A stretch of 64,000 bases of DNA from Embleya sp040605455 (GTDB lineage: Bacteria > Actinomycetota > Actinomycetes > Streptomycetales > Streptomycetaceae): positions 21,140 through 85,139 of the forward strand of contig NZ_JBEXCV010000018.1 of assembly GCF_040605455.1 (NCBI RefSeq), given 5' to 3'. The notes under the pieces were generated by a model that saw nothing but the letters and a program-made list of their open reading frames with translations, made no database searches and was not told the DNA's origin. The translations under genes and the position numbers were made by a program. Positions within the stretch are counted from its first letter, which is position 1. Every line of letters starts with the position of its first letter. Shown here one piece after another: positions 43,433-52,419 of this stretch.

Positions 43433-44396
43433 GTCGATTCGCTCTCAGATATCCGTGCACGGGCCGCCCCGGCACGATCGGCTCGAACCACTCCTCCGGC
43501 CCGGGATCCGACAGCCGCAGCTCGACCGACTCCGGGTCGTCCGACGCCGCGTCGCTGAACGTCACAAACGCCGCCTCGACGTCGTCGTCGTACAGCCCGT
43601 GCCGCTCCAACAGCGACGCCGCCTGATCCACCAACAACCGCAACGCCATCTCCTCGGCAAAGCACGCGGGCGGCGCCCACTCGTTCCCGCCGAGCCGCCC
43701 GGTGACCGTGACGGCGGCCACCACGAACCGCCGGACGAATCCCTCCTCCAGGATGGGCAACGCATCCAGCACGAAGAACGAAGCCCCATCCGCTTCACGA
43801 AGATTCACCAGATCCGTGAACAACAGATCCACGAGCACCCCGACCGAACTCGCCACGGCCCCCGCCGCGAGCCGGGCCTTCTCCTCGGGTACGTCGGGCT
43901 GCGCGGTATCCGGCTCACACCCGAACGCGTCCAACCCGAACGCCCGCACCCCCGCGGCCTGCCGCTCGATCCGCAGCCGCTCCTCCGGCATCGGCCGTCG
44001 CGCCCGCAACGCCGGATCCCCCGCCGGCGCATCCGGCCCGTCCGCCGCCAGCAGACTCTCGTACACCAACTCCTCATGCAGCTGCACCTCGCTGCGCACC
44101 ACCCGCCAATCCGCGAGCAACCCACTGGCCTCCAGCACCGCCAGCACCATCTGCCGCGCCGTCCGCTCGGCCGCCTCCAACGTCGGCGCATCCACCGACA
44201 TCAACACCGCAGCCCCATCCGACCGAGGCGTCACCCGATAGTCCACCAGGTCCACCCCGACCCCATCCGCCTCCTCGAACCCCTCCACGGACTCGAGCCC
44301 ATCACTCAGCAACGCCCCGACCCCGAGCCGCTGGAGTTCATCCAGATCGGGATAGGTCTCGAGCGGCACGACATCGACATTCACCGGATAAGCCAC
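43422..44396 (-). CDS. Hypothetical protein
   Basis: 324 residues, acidic, no signal or membrane segment, no family recognised. The N-terminus VAYPVNVDVVPLETYPDLDE is followed by a 60-residue alpha/beta segment (DLVDYRVTPRSDGAAVLMSV). GTG 44396 is supported by GGGAAG upstream. It overlaps the AraC gene start by 11 bp and is the first gene of a hypothetical-araC-eamA operon. Confidence 0.7.
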   Translation of the reverse strand: MAYPVNVDVVPLETYPDLDELQRLGVGALLSDGLESVEGFEEADGVGVDLVDYRVTPRSDGAAVLMSVDAPTLEAAERTARQMVLAVLEASGLLADWRVVRSEVQLHEELVYESLLAADGPDAPAGDPALRARRPMPEERLRIERQAAGVRAFGLDAFGCEPDTAQPDVPEEKARLAAGAVASSVGVLVDLLFTDLVNLREADGASFFVLDALPILEEGFVRRFVVAAVTVTGRLGGNEWAPPACFAEEMALRLLVDQAASLLERHGLYDDDVEAAFVTFSDAASDDPESVELRLSDPGPEEWFEPIVPGRPVHGYLRANRHEW

Positions 44397-44509
44397 CCCA
44401 AGATCTTCCCGGACCCACCCCCCTGCCCACGCCCGACACCACCGAAGAACCACGTGGCGGACCACCCCCCAATGTGCGATATGGTTTCCGTGTTCGGCCA
44501 GCCGAACAC

Positions 44510-44583
<74 letters not shown>

Positions 44584-44591
44584 CGGTGTTC

Positions 44592-44633
44592 AAGAGGCGC
44601 TGACTTAGGCGAAAGCCCAGGTCAGCGCCTCTT
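44592..44633 (+). terminator. Terminator after tRNA-Pro
   Basis: AAGAGGCGCTGAC pairs with its exact complement (13 bp). An inner GGC-GAAA-GCC hairpin sits in the loop. Confidence 0.85.
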
Positions 44634-44678
44634 ACTGGTTTAGACCACTAGGCAGTTGGCGTCGGCGCCGCAAGGCGC

Positions 44679-45785
44679 TCATGGACCAGTTATGGACCGA
44701 CCGGGCGTCAGATGGGCCATGAGGGCCTCCCCCGCACTCGTGATCGAACGATGATCGGGGTGGAGGTAGCGCTGCGTCGTGGAAAGGGATCCATGACCGG
44801 CGATCATCCGCAGGACGTGAACGGGAACACCCGCGTCGGCCATCCACGTGAGCCCGGTGTGACGCAACCCATGCCGGAGTAGGTACTCGTACCCGCACGC
44901 GCTGACGACCGCGTCCCAGTGGGTGGCGTCGCGCAGAATCGCGGTGGTGATCCGCCCGCCTCGTGGTCCTTTGAACAACCGCCCCATCGGATCCGGGCCC
45001 GCCGAATCGATCCTGCGCTGCACCAGATCGCGGATCGTCGGGATGATAGGCACCTTCCGGCGACGCTTCCCCTTGGTGCCCTTGTCCACCAGGCCGCCCG
45101 GCGAAGTGGTGGTCTGCCGGCACAGGTTCCACACCCACGTGCGGGTGTCGATGTCCCCGACCCGCACACCGGACACCTCCCCGATACGGGCAGCGGTACT
45201 TCCGGCGAACAGGACCACGTCACCCCACCCGCGGTACCGCCCGGACGAACGCTCGACCAACGCGTCGGCGAGACCGCTCAACGCGGCCCAGTCCGGCAGG
45301 GCCAGCGCCCTGGGATCGTCGAGTTCGTCCTCCGCCTTGCGGAACTCGCTCTGCCAACCTGTGATCCGCGCCGGATTGTGCTCGATCAGACCGTCACGCA
45401 CGGCCTGCTGCATCACCCGAACCAACACCGCCGCGCTGTTCTTGATCGTCGAGCGGCCACTACCGTCGGCGATCCACCCGTAGACCGCACGATCGACCGC
45501 ACCGTGCGTGATCGCGTCCACCTGTAGATGCCCCAACCACGGCACCACCCGTAGCCGCCAGCCCGCCAGATAAGGGTCGGTGGTCTTGCGCTCCAGCCCA
45601 CGCAGCGCCATGTCCATGACGGCGGTCCCGTACTCGGACAGGGACATCGTCGCCATGGTCGGGTCCACACCCGCAGCGACCAACTTCCGCATGCGGTCGA
45701 TCCACGCGAGCGCCCCGTCCTCCGTGGTCGAACTCGCCGAGACCGAGTGGCGCTTGCGAGCCGCGGCATCGCTCCACCGGACCTT
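44679..45785 (-). pseudogene. int: 5'-truncated tyrosine site-specific integrase
   Basis: About 368 residues of a phage/AICE integrase. A partial N-terminal DNA-binding region (SDAAARKRHSVSASSTTEDG) is followed by an SAM-like core-binding domain. The catalytic domain has Arg in TAARIGEVSGV, HGLRHTG, H in GHGSLSTTQRYLH and the Tyr nucleophile. The native start (about 40-50 residues) is absent. The frame continues in register into the middle of ligC, so any protein made would be a LigC-integrase hybrid under no integrase promoter. Excision is therefore doubtful. Confidence 0.85.
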
Positions 45786-46486
45786 GAACGAGAGCGACAG
45801 GGTACAGATGGCCCCGTTCTCCGCGCGCAGCTGGATCGACATGTCCATCGCGATGCCGAGTTCGGGGTGGATCGGTCCCTGGATCGCGTTGGCCTGCACG
45901 ATCGGCGCCCCGGCCTGGTACGCGAACAGGTCGACGGTGTGCGTGGCGTGGTGCCACAGCAGGTGGTCGATCCAGGAGCGCTGCTGCCGGAGGGCGTTGA
46001 GGTTGGTGCGGCGGAAGAAGTAGGTCTGCACGTCCATCTGCTGGATCCGGAACTGCCCGGCCTGGATCCGCTGCCGCACCCACTGGTGGCTGGGGTTGAA
46101 GCACCGGGTGTGCCCCACCATCGCGACGAGCCCGTGCGCTGCTGCGCGGCCCGGCACGCCTCGGCGTCGGCGAGCGAGGCGGCCAGCGGGATCTCGACCT
46201 GGACGTGCTTGCCCGCCTCCAGGCAGGCCAGCGTCTGCGCGGCGTGCATCGGCGTGGGCGTGGCGAGGATGACGGCGTCGACGTCGTCCATCGCCAGCAC
46301 CTCCTCCAGCGTCGCGACGCCTCGGCCCACGCCCTGCTCCGCGGCGAACTTCCGGGCGCTTTCGAGGGAGCTGCTCACGACAGCGGTCACCTCGACACCC
46401 TTGATCCGCCTGAGCGCGGCCGCGTGCTTGGCACCGAAGGCGCCGCCTCCGGCGAGGGCGATCCGGACGGTCCGGTCGTCAGTCAT
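45786..46486 (-). pseudogene. ligC: ligC, 4-carboxy-2-hydroxymuconate-6-semialdehyde dehydrogenase, broken
   Basis: Gfo/Idh/MocA-family oxidoreductase of the protocatechuate 4,5-cleavage pathway. The N-terminal NAD-binding fold RIALAGGGAFGAKHAAALRR starts at ATG 46486 and the EAGKHVQVEIPLA motif is intact. A single-base loss near 46127 shifts the frame; the other frame resumes as GLVAMVGHTRCFNPSHQW. DHLLWHHATHTVDLFAYQAG is the catalytic region. Homology stops at GAICTLSLSF (45786), where the integrase begins. The remaining third is gone. Confidence 0.85.
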
Positions 46487-46487
46487 G

Positions 46488-47645
46488 TCACTCCTTCACG
46501 GCGGGCGTCTCGGCCCGCGGGTGGTTCTCCAGGATCAGGTGTCCGACGGCGGTGTTGGACGCCGGGACGTGGTAGAAGCGGTGCTTCACCTCGATCTCAC
46601 CGCTCTCGTCGATGTCGCTCATCGCGCCGCGGGCGATCAGCCACATGACCAGCTCGATGCCCTCCGAGCCCGCCTCCTCGACGTACTCCAGGTGCGGCAC
46701 CTGCGAGAGGCCGGCCGGGTCCTCGACCAGCCGGTCCAGGAAGGCGTTGTCCCACGCGCGGTTGATGAGACCGGCCCGGGGGCCCTGAAGCTGGTGACTC
46801 ATGCCACCGGTTCCCCACACCTGGACCTTCAGCGGCCTTTCGTAGGACTCGATGGCCCTGCGCAGCGCCCGGCCGAGCCGGAAGCACCTGGCGCCCGAGG
46901 GCACGGGGTACTGCACCACGTTGACGTGGAACGGGATCACCTTGCACGGCCACGTCTCGACATCCCCGAACATCAGTGACAGCGGGACGGTCAGGCCGTG
47001 GTCGACACTCATCTCGTTGACGAGGGTGAGGTCGAAGTCGTCCCTGATGAGCGAGTGCGCGATGTGCGCGGCGAGGTCGGGGTGGCCTTCGATGCCCGGG
47101 ACGGGCCGGGGCCCGTAGCCCTCGTCGGCGGTGGGGTAGACCGCGCCGGTGCCGAGCACGAAGGTCGGGATCACCGACTGGTCGAAGGCGGTGGCGTGGT
47201 CGTTGTAGACCAGGAGGACCACGTCGGGGAGGTTCTCCTCCTCCCACCGCTTGGAGTACTCGTAGCCCTCGAAGACCGGCCGCCAGTAGGGCTCGTCGGT
47301 CTTGTGGTGGTCCATCGCCGCGCCGATCGCCGGTACGTGCGAGGTGAAGACGGCGCCGGTGACCGTGGCGTGCTCGGCGGGCGGCGTCCGGTCGGCGTGG
47401 GCCGCTTCGAGGACGGCGTGGTCGATACGGTTGCCCTCGACGGAGCGGCCGCCGCGGAGCATCATGTCGCGGTACTCCTGCTCGGTCATGCCGGTCATCG
47501 AGCCGGCCATCTGCTGGAAGGAAAGTCCCAGCGTGGCGCCCCACTTGGCGAGGAAGTAGATGTTCCCGCCCTCGCGCATCGCGGCGTTGAGGTCGCGGTC
47601 GAGCAGCGCCTGCTTCTGTTCCTCCCGCAGCGGCCCGCCGGCCTC
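46488..47645 (-). pseudogene. ligAB: Fused LigA-LigB protocatechuate 4,5-dioxygenase, N-terminally truncated
   Basis: Extradiol dioxygenase opening the protocatechuate ring. The alpha-subunit part (GGNIYFLAKWGATLGLSFQQ, MTGMTEQEYRDMM) is joined to a class III LigB catalytic domain. Iron ligands are probably the His in FTSHVPAIG and VYNDHATAF, with the catalytic His in VDHGLTVPL. The only internal ATG is at 47579. Alpha-subunit homology extends in frame further upstream to about 47645 (REEQKQALLDRDLNAA) without a start. About 50 N-terminal residues are therefore missing where an opposite-strand crotonase fragment abuts. The catalytic domain itself looks complete. Confidence 0.75.
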
Positions 47646-47917
47646 TCGCAGTACCTGACCGAGGAGGGCGGGGCACTCGCCAGGGCCCTGGAACTCGCGG
47701 AGCGGATCGCGGCCAACGCGCCGCTGACCAACTTCGCCGTCCTCCAGGCGCTCCCCCGGATCGCCGAGGCCTCGCCCGCTGGTGGCCTCCTGCTGAATCC
47801 CTCATGTCGGCCGTCGCGGCCGGCAGCCGCGACGCCCAGGAGCGGATGCGGGCGTTCCTGGACGGCCGCGCCGTGAAGGTCGCCGCCGAGCAGGGCTCGC
47901 ACGGAAAAGGACGCCCG
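47646..47917 (+). pseudogene. Enoyl-CoA hydratase (crotonase) C-terminal fragment
   Basis: ALARALELAERIAANAPLTN and FAVLQALPRIAEASPAGGLL are the typical crotonase C-terminal helices. A one-base deletion near 47793 then shifts to ESLMSAVAAGSRDAQERMRA and FLDGRAVKV. The N-terminal two-thirds, including the oxyanion hole, are absent. Confidence 0.75.
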
Positions 47918-48310
47918 ATGAACGAGATCCTCAGCACCCCCGGCCCCACGGTCAGGGACGAGTCGAGTCGGAGATCGGCCGCTACCTCGGCTGGCTGGAG
48001 TCGGAGCGGCAGCTGAGCTTCCCGGACTACGACAGCCTGTGGCAGTGGCCCGTCACCGACCTGGAGGGCTTCTGGTCATCGGTCTGGGAGTTCCTCGACG
48101 TCCGCCCGCACACCCCGCCCACGGCCGCCCTGGGCCGCAGGTCCATGCCGGACACCGAGTGGTTCCCCGGCGCGACCCTCAACTACGCCGAGCACGCGCT
48201 CGGCCGCGAGGAGGACCTCGACGCCGTCGCGGTCGTCGCCCGCTCCCAGACCCGCGCGCCGGTCGAGCTGACCTTCGGCGAGCTCCGCGACCAGGTCGCC
48301 CGGGCCCGCG
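47918..48310 (+). pseudogene. Acetoacetyl-CoA synthetase N-terminal fragment
   Basis: Starting at ATG 47918 (MNEILSTPGPTVRDE), the frame breaks near 47958. It resumes as EIGRYLGWLESERQLSFPDY, then DLEGFWSSVWEFLDVRPHTP and EWFPGATLNYAEH, the conserved N-terminal domain of acetoacetyl-CoA synthetases. Homology ends at LTFGELRDQVARARA; the AMP-binding core is missing. It is joined in frame to the next fragment. Confidence 0.75.
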
Positions 48311-48348
48311 CCGGGCACTGGCACCGGCACCGGGCACGGGAGCGCGTC

Positions 48349-49018
48349 GTGAGGGTCGCCGTCGTCGGCACCGGGGTCATCGGGGCCTCCTGGACCACGC
48401 TCTTCCTGTCGTACGGGCACGAGGTCGTCGCGAGCGATCCCGCGCCCGGCGCGGAGCAGCGGCTCCGGGCGGCCGTCACCGCCGACCAGGGCCGGCTGTC
48501 GTTCACCCCGGACCTCGCCGAGGCCGTCGCGGACGCCGGCTTCGTCCAGGAGAACGGCCCGGAGCGTCCCGAGCTGAAGGACGAGCTCTTCGCCGTCCTC
48601 GACGCCGCGGCCCCGCCGGGGACGGTCCTGGCGAGCAGCTCCTCCGGGCTGCTGCCGTCGCGGATCCAACGGGCCTGCGCAGCCCATCCCGAACGGGTCC
48701 TCGTAGGGCATCCGTTCAACCCGCCCCACCTCATCCCGCTGGTCGAGGGCGTGCCGGGCGAGCGAACCGGTGAAGCCGCCGTCGAGGAGGCCATGGGCTT
48801 CTACCGCAGCCTGGGCCGCCACCCGATCCGGCTGCGCCAGGAGCTGCCCGGCCATGTCGCGAACCGGCTCCAGGCGGCACTGTGGCGGGAGACGTACTCC
48901 CTCGTCGAGCGGGGCGCGGCGAGCGTCGCCGACATCGACGCGGCCATCGCCCACGGTCCCGGCCTGCGCTGGGCGCTGCTCGGGCCCTTCTCAACCAGCA
49001 CCTCTCGGGCGGCCCGGG
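48349..49018 (+). pseudogene. 3-Hydroxyacyl-CoA dehydrogenase-like fragment
   Basis: GTG 48349 with GGGAG upstream begins RVAVVGTGVIGASWTTLFLS, the NAD-binding start of 3-hydroxyacyl-CoA/carnitine dehydrogenases. VGHPFNPPHLIPLVEGV, LPGHVANRLQAALWRE and GPGLRWALLGPF follow. A base loss near 48993 is implied because the expected LNQHLSGGPG appears in the neighbouring frame. At about 49018 the homology is cut and an amidohydrolase begins. The frame runs on through, giving a chimeric open frame. Confidence 0.75.
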
Positions 49019-49808
49019 CGCTCGACGCGGAGCTGATGGACGCCTCGGCCGCCTACTTCAAGTCCGGCTGGGACCGCACGCCGACCGTGGAGCGCCTGGC
49101 CGCGTACTACCGCGAGCGCCGCATGGCCGCCGTGATCTTCACGGTGGACGCCACCACGGGCCTGGGCTATCCCGGCCTGTCCAGCGAGGAGATCGCCGAG
49201 GCGGCCGCCTCCCACCCCGACGTCCTCATCCCGTTCGGCTCGGTCGACCCGCACCGGCCGGACGCCGTCGCCCGGGCCCGCGCGCTCGTCCTCGACCACG
49301 GCGTCCGCGGCTTCAAGTTCCATCCGAGCCTCCAGGCGTTCGCGCCGAACGCCCGTGAGCACTACCCGCTCTACGACGCGATCCAGGAGCTGGGTGTCCC
49401 CGCCCTGTTCCATACCGGGCAGACCGGGATCGGCGCCGGCTGCCCGGTGGGCGAGGCATCAAGCTGCGCTGGTCCGATCCGATGCTTCTGGACGACGTCG
49501 CCGCCGACTTCCCCGGCCTGACGATCGTCCTGGCGCACCCGTCGGTGCCCTGGCAGGATGAGGCGATCTCCATCGCCACGCACAAGGCCAACGTGTACAT
49601 CGACCTGTCGGGGGGGGCGCCGAAGTACTTCCCGCCGCAGCTCGTGAAGGCGGCCGGCTCCTTCCTCCGGCACAAGGTGCTGTTCGGCTCGGACTTCCCC
49701 GTCGTCACGCCCGACCGCCGGCTGGCGGACTTCGACGCCCTCGACATCAAGCCGGAGGTCCGCCCCCTGATCCTCAAGGAGAACGCCGTCCGCGTCCTCG
49801 GCCTCTGA
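49019..49808 (+). pseudogene. Amidohydrolase (amidohydrolase_2 family) fragment
   Basis: ELMDASAAYFKSGWDRTPTV, GVRGFKFHPSLQAFAPN and FHTGQTGIGAG belong to the metal-dependent amidohydrolase/decarboxylase family common in aromatic catabolism. A one-base loss near 49447 shifts the frame. The second part (IKLRWSDPMLLDDVAADFPG, LAHPSVPWQDEA, LFGSDFPVVTP) completes the barrel in the frame ending at 49808. The N-terminal HxH metal-binding strand is missing. Confidence 0.8.
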
Positions 49809-49851
49809 CGACCCACCCGAGGCGCACCGGTCCGACATCGCGGCGGTGCCG

Positions 49852-50099
49852 GTGCAAACTGGGGATGGCCGGCTCGAAGTCGCCGGCCTGCGTGGTCAGG
49901 GTCTTGTCGCGGTGGCACCGTTGCGCCAGGTGGTGCGGGCCGCGGTGTGCTCGCCCGGCTCGGCACCGATCCGGGCGGTTGCCTCGGCCTCGATCAGCTC
50001 CTGCGGGAGCCGTGGGGCCAGGGCCCTGATCAACTCGATTCCGTCCGCCGTACGCAGTGACTCCATGAGGCGGAGCAGGTCGGACCGGGACAGGGCCAT
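49852..50099 (-). mobile_element. IS256-family transposase 5' remnant
   Basis: MALSRSDLLRLMESLRTADG and LIEAEATARIGAEPGEHTA are the characteristic N-terminus of IS256-type transposases. After TTWRNG the frame shifts to DKTLTTQAGDFEPAIPS and the similarity ends. The DDE catalytic domain is absent. It marks a deletion boundary between the aromatic-gene fragments and the GntR cluster. Confidence 0.8.
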
Positions 50100-50167
50100 C
50101 GCGCACCTCTCACTCAACGAGCATGCCTACTCGGAGAGTTGCGCGATGGCTCCTTTACGACCAGGGG

Positions 50168-50884
50168 TTACGCCGAGATCCCGGCTACGCCATTCGGCGG
50201 GACGCCGTCGTCGGGCAGGTAGCCGCGCAACCACTTCTCGGTGTGGGCGGCGTGGGCGGCGGCTGCGGTGGCCGCGGCGACCGGGTCCCGGTTGGCGATG
50301 GCTTCGGCGATCACGCGGTGGTCGTGGTCGCTGGCGCGCTTGATCTGGGCGCCTTCGGGGAGGTCGTAGACCTGGTAGTTGTGGCTGCGGGTGCGGAAGA
50401 CCTCGAGCATGGCCGCGATGGCGGGGTTGCCGCAGGCCTTGGCGATCTCGGCGTGAAACCGCTGGTTGGGGGCGAAGGTCTCGGCCGGGTCGCTGGTGGC
50501 CTCCATCTCCTCGATGCAGCCGTAGAGAGTCCGGATACCTGATTCGGACATCCGGGCGGCAGCCTGGGCGGCGGCGTGCGATTCCAGGACGCGCCGGATC
50601 TCGTACAGCTCCAGCAGGCCGGCCAGCGGCAGCAGGTCGATGGTGGGCGAGAGGCTCCCGATGATGTCCTCCGGCCGCAGCTGGGAGACGTAGGTCCCGG
50701 AACCGTGGCGCGGCTCGATGACGCGCAGGGCGGCGAGCATCCGGATCGCCTCGCGCAGCGACCCGCGGGCGACGTCGAGCTCATCACAGAGCTCGGATTC
50801 GGGCGGCATGCGCTGCCCGGCGACCAGCCGCTCAGTGGCGATCATGTGCCGGAGGCCGTGGAGGGCCCGGTCGACTGCGGACAC
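50168..50884 (-). CDS. GntR-family (FadR/FCD) transcriptional regulator
   Basis: 238 residues. The winged HTH has MPPESELCDELDVARGSLRE and GSGTYVSQL. The FCD effector domain has metal-binding His in NQRFHAEIAKACGN and SDHDHRVIAEAI, and a final AHAAHTEKWL. GTG 50884 is chosen because GGAAGGGAC lies upstream and a TAGGGT -10 box lies at about 50915-50920. A longer frame from ATG 50959 would run through its own promoter and operator-like repeats. It likely represses the divergent aminotransferase/transporter operon and itself. Confidence 0.88.
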   Translation of the reverse strand: MSAVDRALHGLRHMIATERLVAGQRMPPESELCDELDVARGSLREAIRMLAALRVIEPRHGSGTYVSQLRPEDIIGSLSPTIDLLPLAGLLELYEIRRVLESHAAAQAAARMSESGIRTLYGCIEEMEATSDPAETFAPNQRFHAEIAKACGNPAIAAMLEVFRTRSHNYQVYDLPEGAQIKRASDHDHRVIAEAIANRDPVAAATAAAAHAAHTEKWLRGYLPDDGVPPNGVAGISA

Positions 50885-50922
50885 TGTGCTGTCCCTTCCG
50901 GTGGACTGCCCCCACCCTACCG

Positions 50923-51121
50923 AGTCATCAGACTTCTCTACGAGATTCGGCAAAGTCATTAGACAAAGTAACTGACAGTAACCATCTCCCCTTGTCTCAC
51001 TTTTCTAACAAGTCCCAGGTACTGAGAAGTAATCGACCCTTATCCCTTGCCGCGTCACAGGACCGCATGTGAGCATTCCTCGCAAGTCATCGGACAACTC
51101 TTGGATGATGACCGATGACTT
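50923..51121. promoter_or_regulatory. Four AGTCATCnGAC operator-like repeats
   Basis: AGTCATCAGACT (50923), AGTCATTAGACA (50954), AGTCATCGGACA (51085) and its inverse GACCGATGACTT (51110-51121). The first two are 31 bp apart, about three helical turns. They flank the divergent promoters and are the best candidates for binding sites of the adjacent GntR protein. Confidence 0.55.
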
Positions 51122-51137
51122 CGAAATGGAGACCCTC

Positions 51138-52355
51138 GTGAACCCCGCGCCGCGCCCTCTGCTCCTCCCCGACGGCCGTCCCGCCGCGCAGGCATGGACT
51201 CTGGACCCGGCGATGAAGCACCTCAACCACGGATCCTTCGGGGCCGTCCCGCTGGCGGCTCAGCAGGAGCAGCAGCGGCTCCGCGTCGAGATGGACCGGG
51301 CGCCGGTGGTGTGGTTCCCGGCGCTGCCGGGGCGGGTGGCCGGGGCACGGGCGGCCATCGCCGACTTCCTCCGGGTCGACGTGCGCAACCTGGCGCTGGT
51401 CCCCAACGCCAGCGGCGGGGCCAGCGTCGTCTACGGCAACCTCCCGGCGCGGCGCGGCGGCGAAGTTGTGGTGACCGACCACGGTTACGGCGCGGTGACC
51501 ATGGGCGCCGAGCGGCTGGCGCGCCGCTGGGGCGGCAGCGTCCGCACCGCCCGCGTGCCGCTGGACGCCACCGCGGAGCAGGCCGCCCAGGCGGTGCTCG
51601 CGCAAGTCACCGATCGGACCGGGCTGATAGTCCTGGACCACATCACCTCCTCCACCGCGCGCTGGATGCCGGTGAAGGAGGTCGGTGCGGCTGCCAGGAA
51701 ACACGGCATCCCGCTGCTGATCGACGGGGCGCACGTGCCCGGGCTCGCCGAAGACCCCCTGGCCGGGCTGGAGTTCGACGTCTGGATCGGCAACCTGCAC
51801 AAGTTCGGATGCGCCCCGCGAGGCGCCGCCGCGCTGGTGACCGGCAGCGGACTGCGCGACGATCTCTATCCGCTGATCGATTCCTGGGCCGCCCGGGAGC
51901 CGTTCCCGCAGCGCTTCGACAACCAGGGCACCCTCGACGTCACCAGCTACCTGGCGGCGCCCACCGCGCTGGACTTCATCCAGCAGACCTGGGGCTGGGA
52001 GACCGCTCGCGGGTATCTGCGCAAGCTGGCCGACTACGCCGAGGAGACCATCGGAGCGGCGATGGCGCAGCTCACCGGCGAGCACGCCGCCGTCGACGTC
52101 GGGATGCCGGTGAACGCCCTGCGGCTGGTGCGGCTCCCCGCAGGGCTGGCGGACACCCGTGAGGACGCCGACGCCCTGCGCGACCGGGTCGCGGCCGAGT
52201 TGAGCGTCGAGGTGGCGTTCACCAGCTTCGACGGCATCGGCTACTTCCGCCTGTCGACCCACGTGTACAACACGCCCGCCGATTTCGAGTACTTCGCAGA
52301 GCGCTGTGTCCCGGTGCTCGGCGATTGGGCTCTCAAGGCCCGAGCAGCACGCTAG
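51138..52355 (+). CDS. Class V aminotransferase, isopenicillin-N-epimerase-like
   Basis: 405-residue PLP enzyme. The N-terminal MKHLNHGSFGAVPLAAQQEQ is typical of the CefD-like branch. PLP contacts are the Asp in LLIDGAHVPG and the Schiff-base Lys in IGNLHKFGCAPRG. GTG 51138 has GGAG 6 nt upstream; ATG 51126 lacks a site. Substrate is unknown; linkage to a GntR/FCD regulator and a sugar-type importer suggests catabolism of an amino sugar or amino acid (inference). Confidence 0.88.
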   Translation: MNPAPRPLLLPDGRPAAQAWTLDPAMKHLNHGSFGAVPLAAQQEQQRLRVEMDRAPVVWFPALPGRVAGARAAIADFLRVDVRNLALVPNASGGASVVYGNLPARRGGEVVVTDHGYGAVTMGAERLARRWGGSVRTARVPLDATAEQAAQAVLAQVTDRTGLIVLDHITSSTARWMPVKEVGAAARKHGIPLLIDGAHVPGLAEDPLAGLEFDVWIGNLHKFGCAPRGAAALVTGSGLRDDLYPLIDSWAAREPFPQRFDNQGTLDVTSYLAAPTALDFIQQTWGWETARGYLRKLADYAEETIGAAMAQLTGEHAAVDVGMPVNALRLVRLPAGLADTREDADALRDRVAAELSVEVAFTSFDGIGYFRLSTHVYNTPADFEYFAERCVPVLGDWALKARAAR

Positions 52356-52419
52356 CGAGTCCCCCAAGAAGTCCCCCCGGATGCGTCCAGCGCATCGACC
52401 CCCACGAAAGAGGACAGCG

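Noticed and set aside
51005..51226. Small minus-strand frame between the GntR and aminotransferase genes
   Set aside because: Lies in the divergent promoter/operator region and antisense to the aminotransferase start; no homology or leader-peptide signature.
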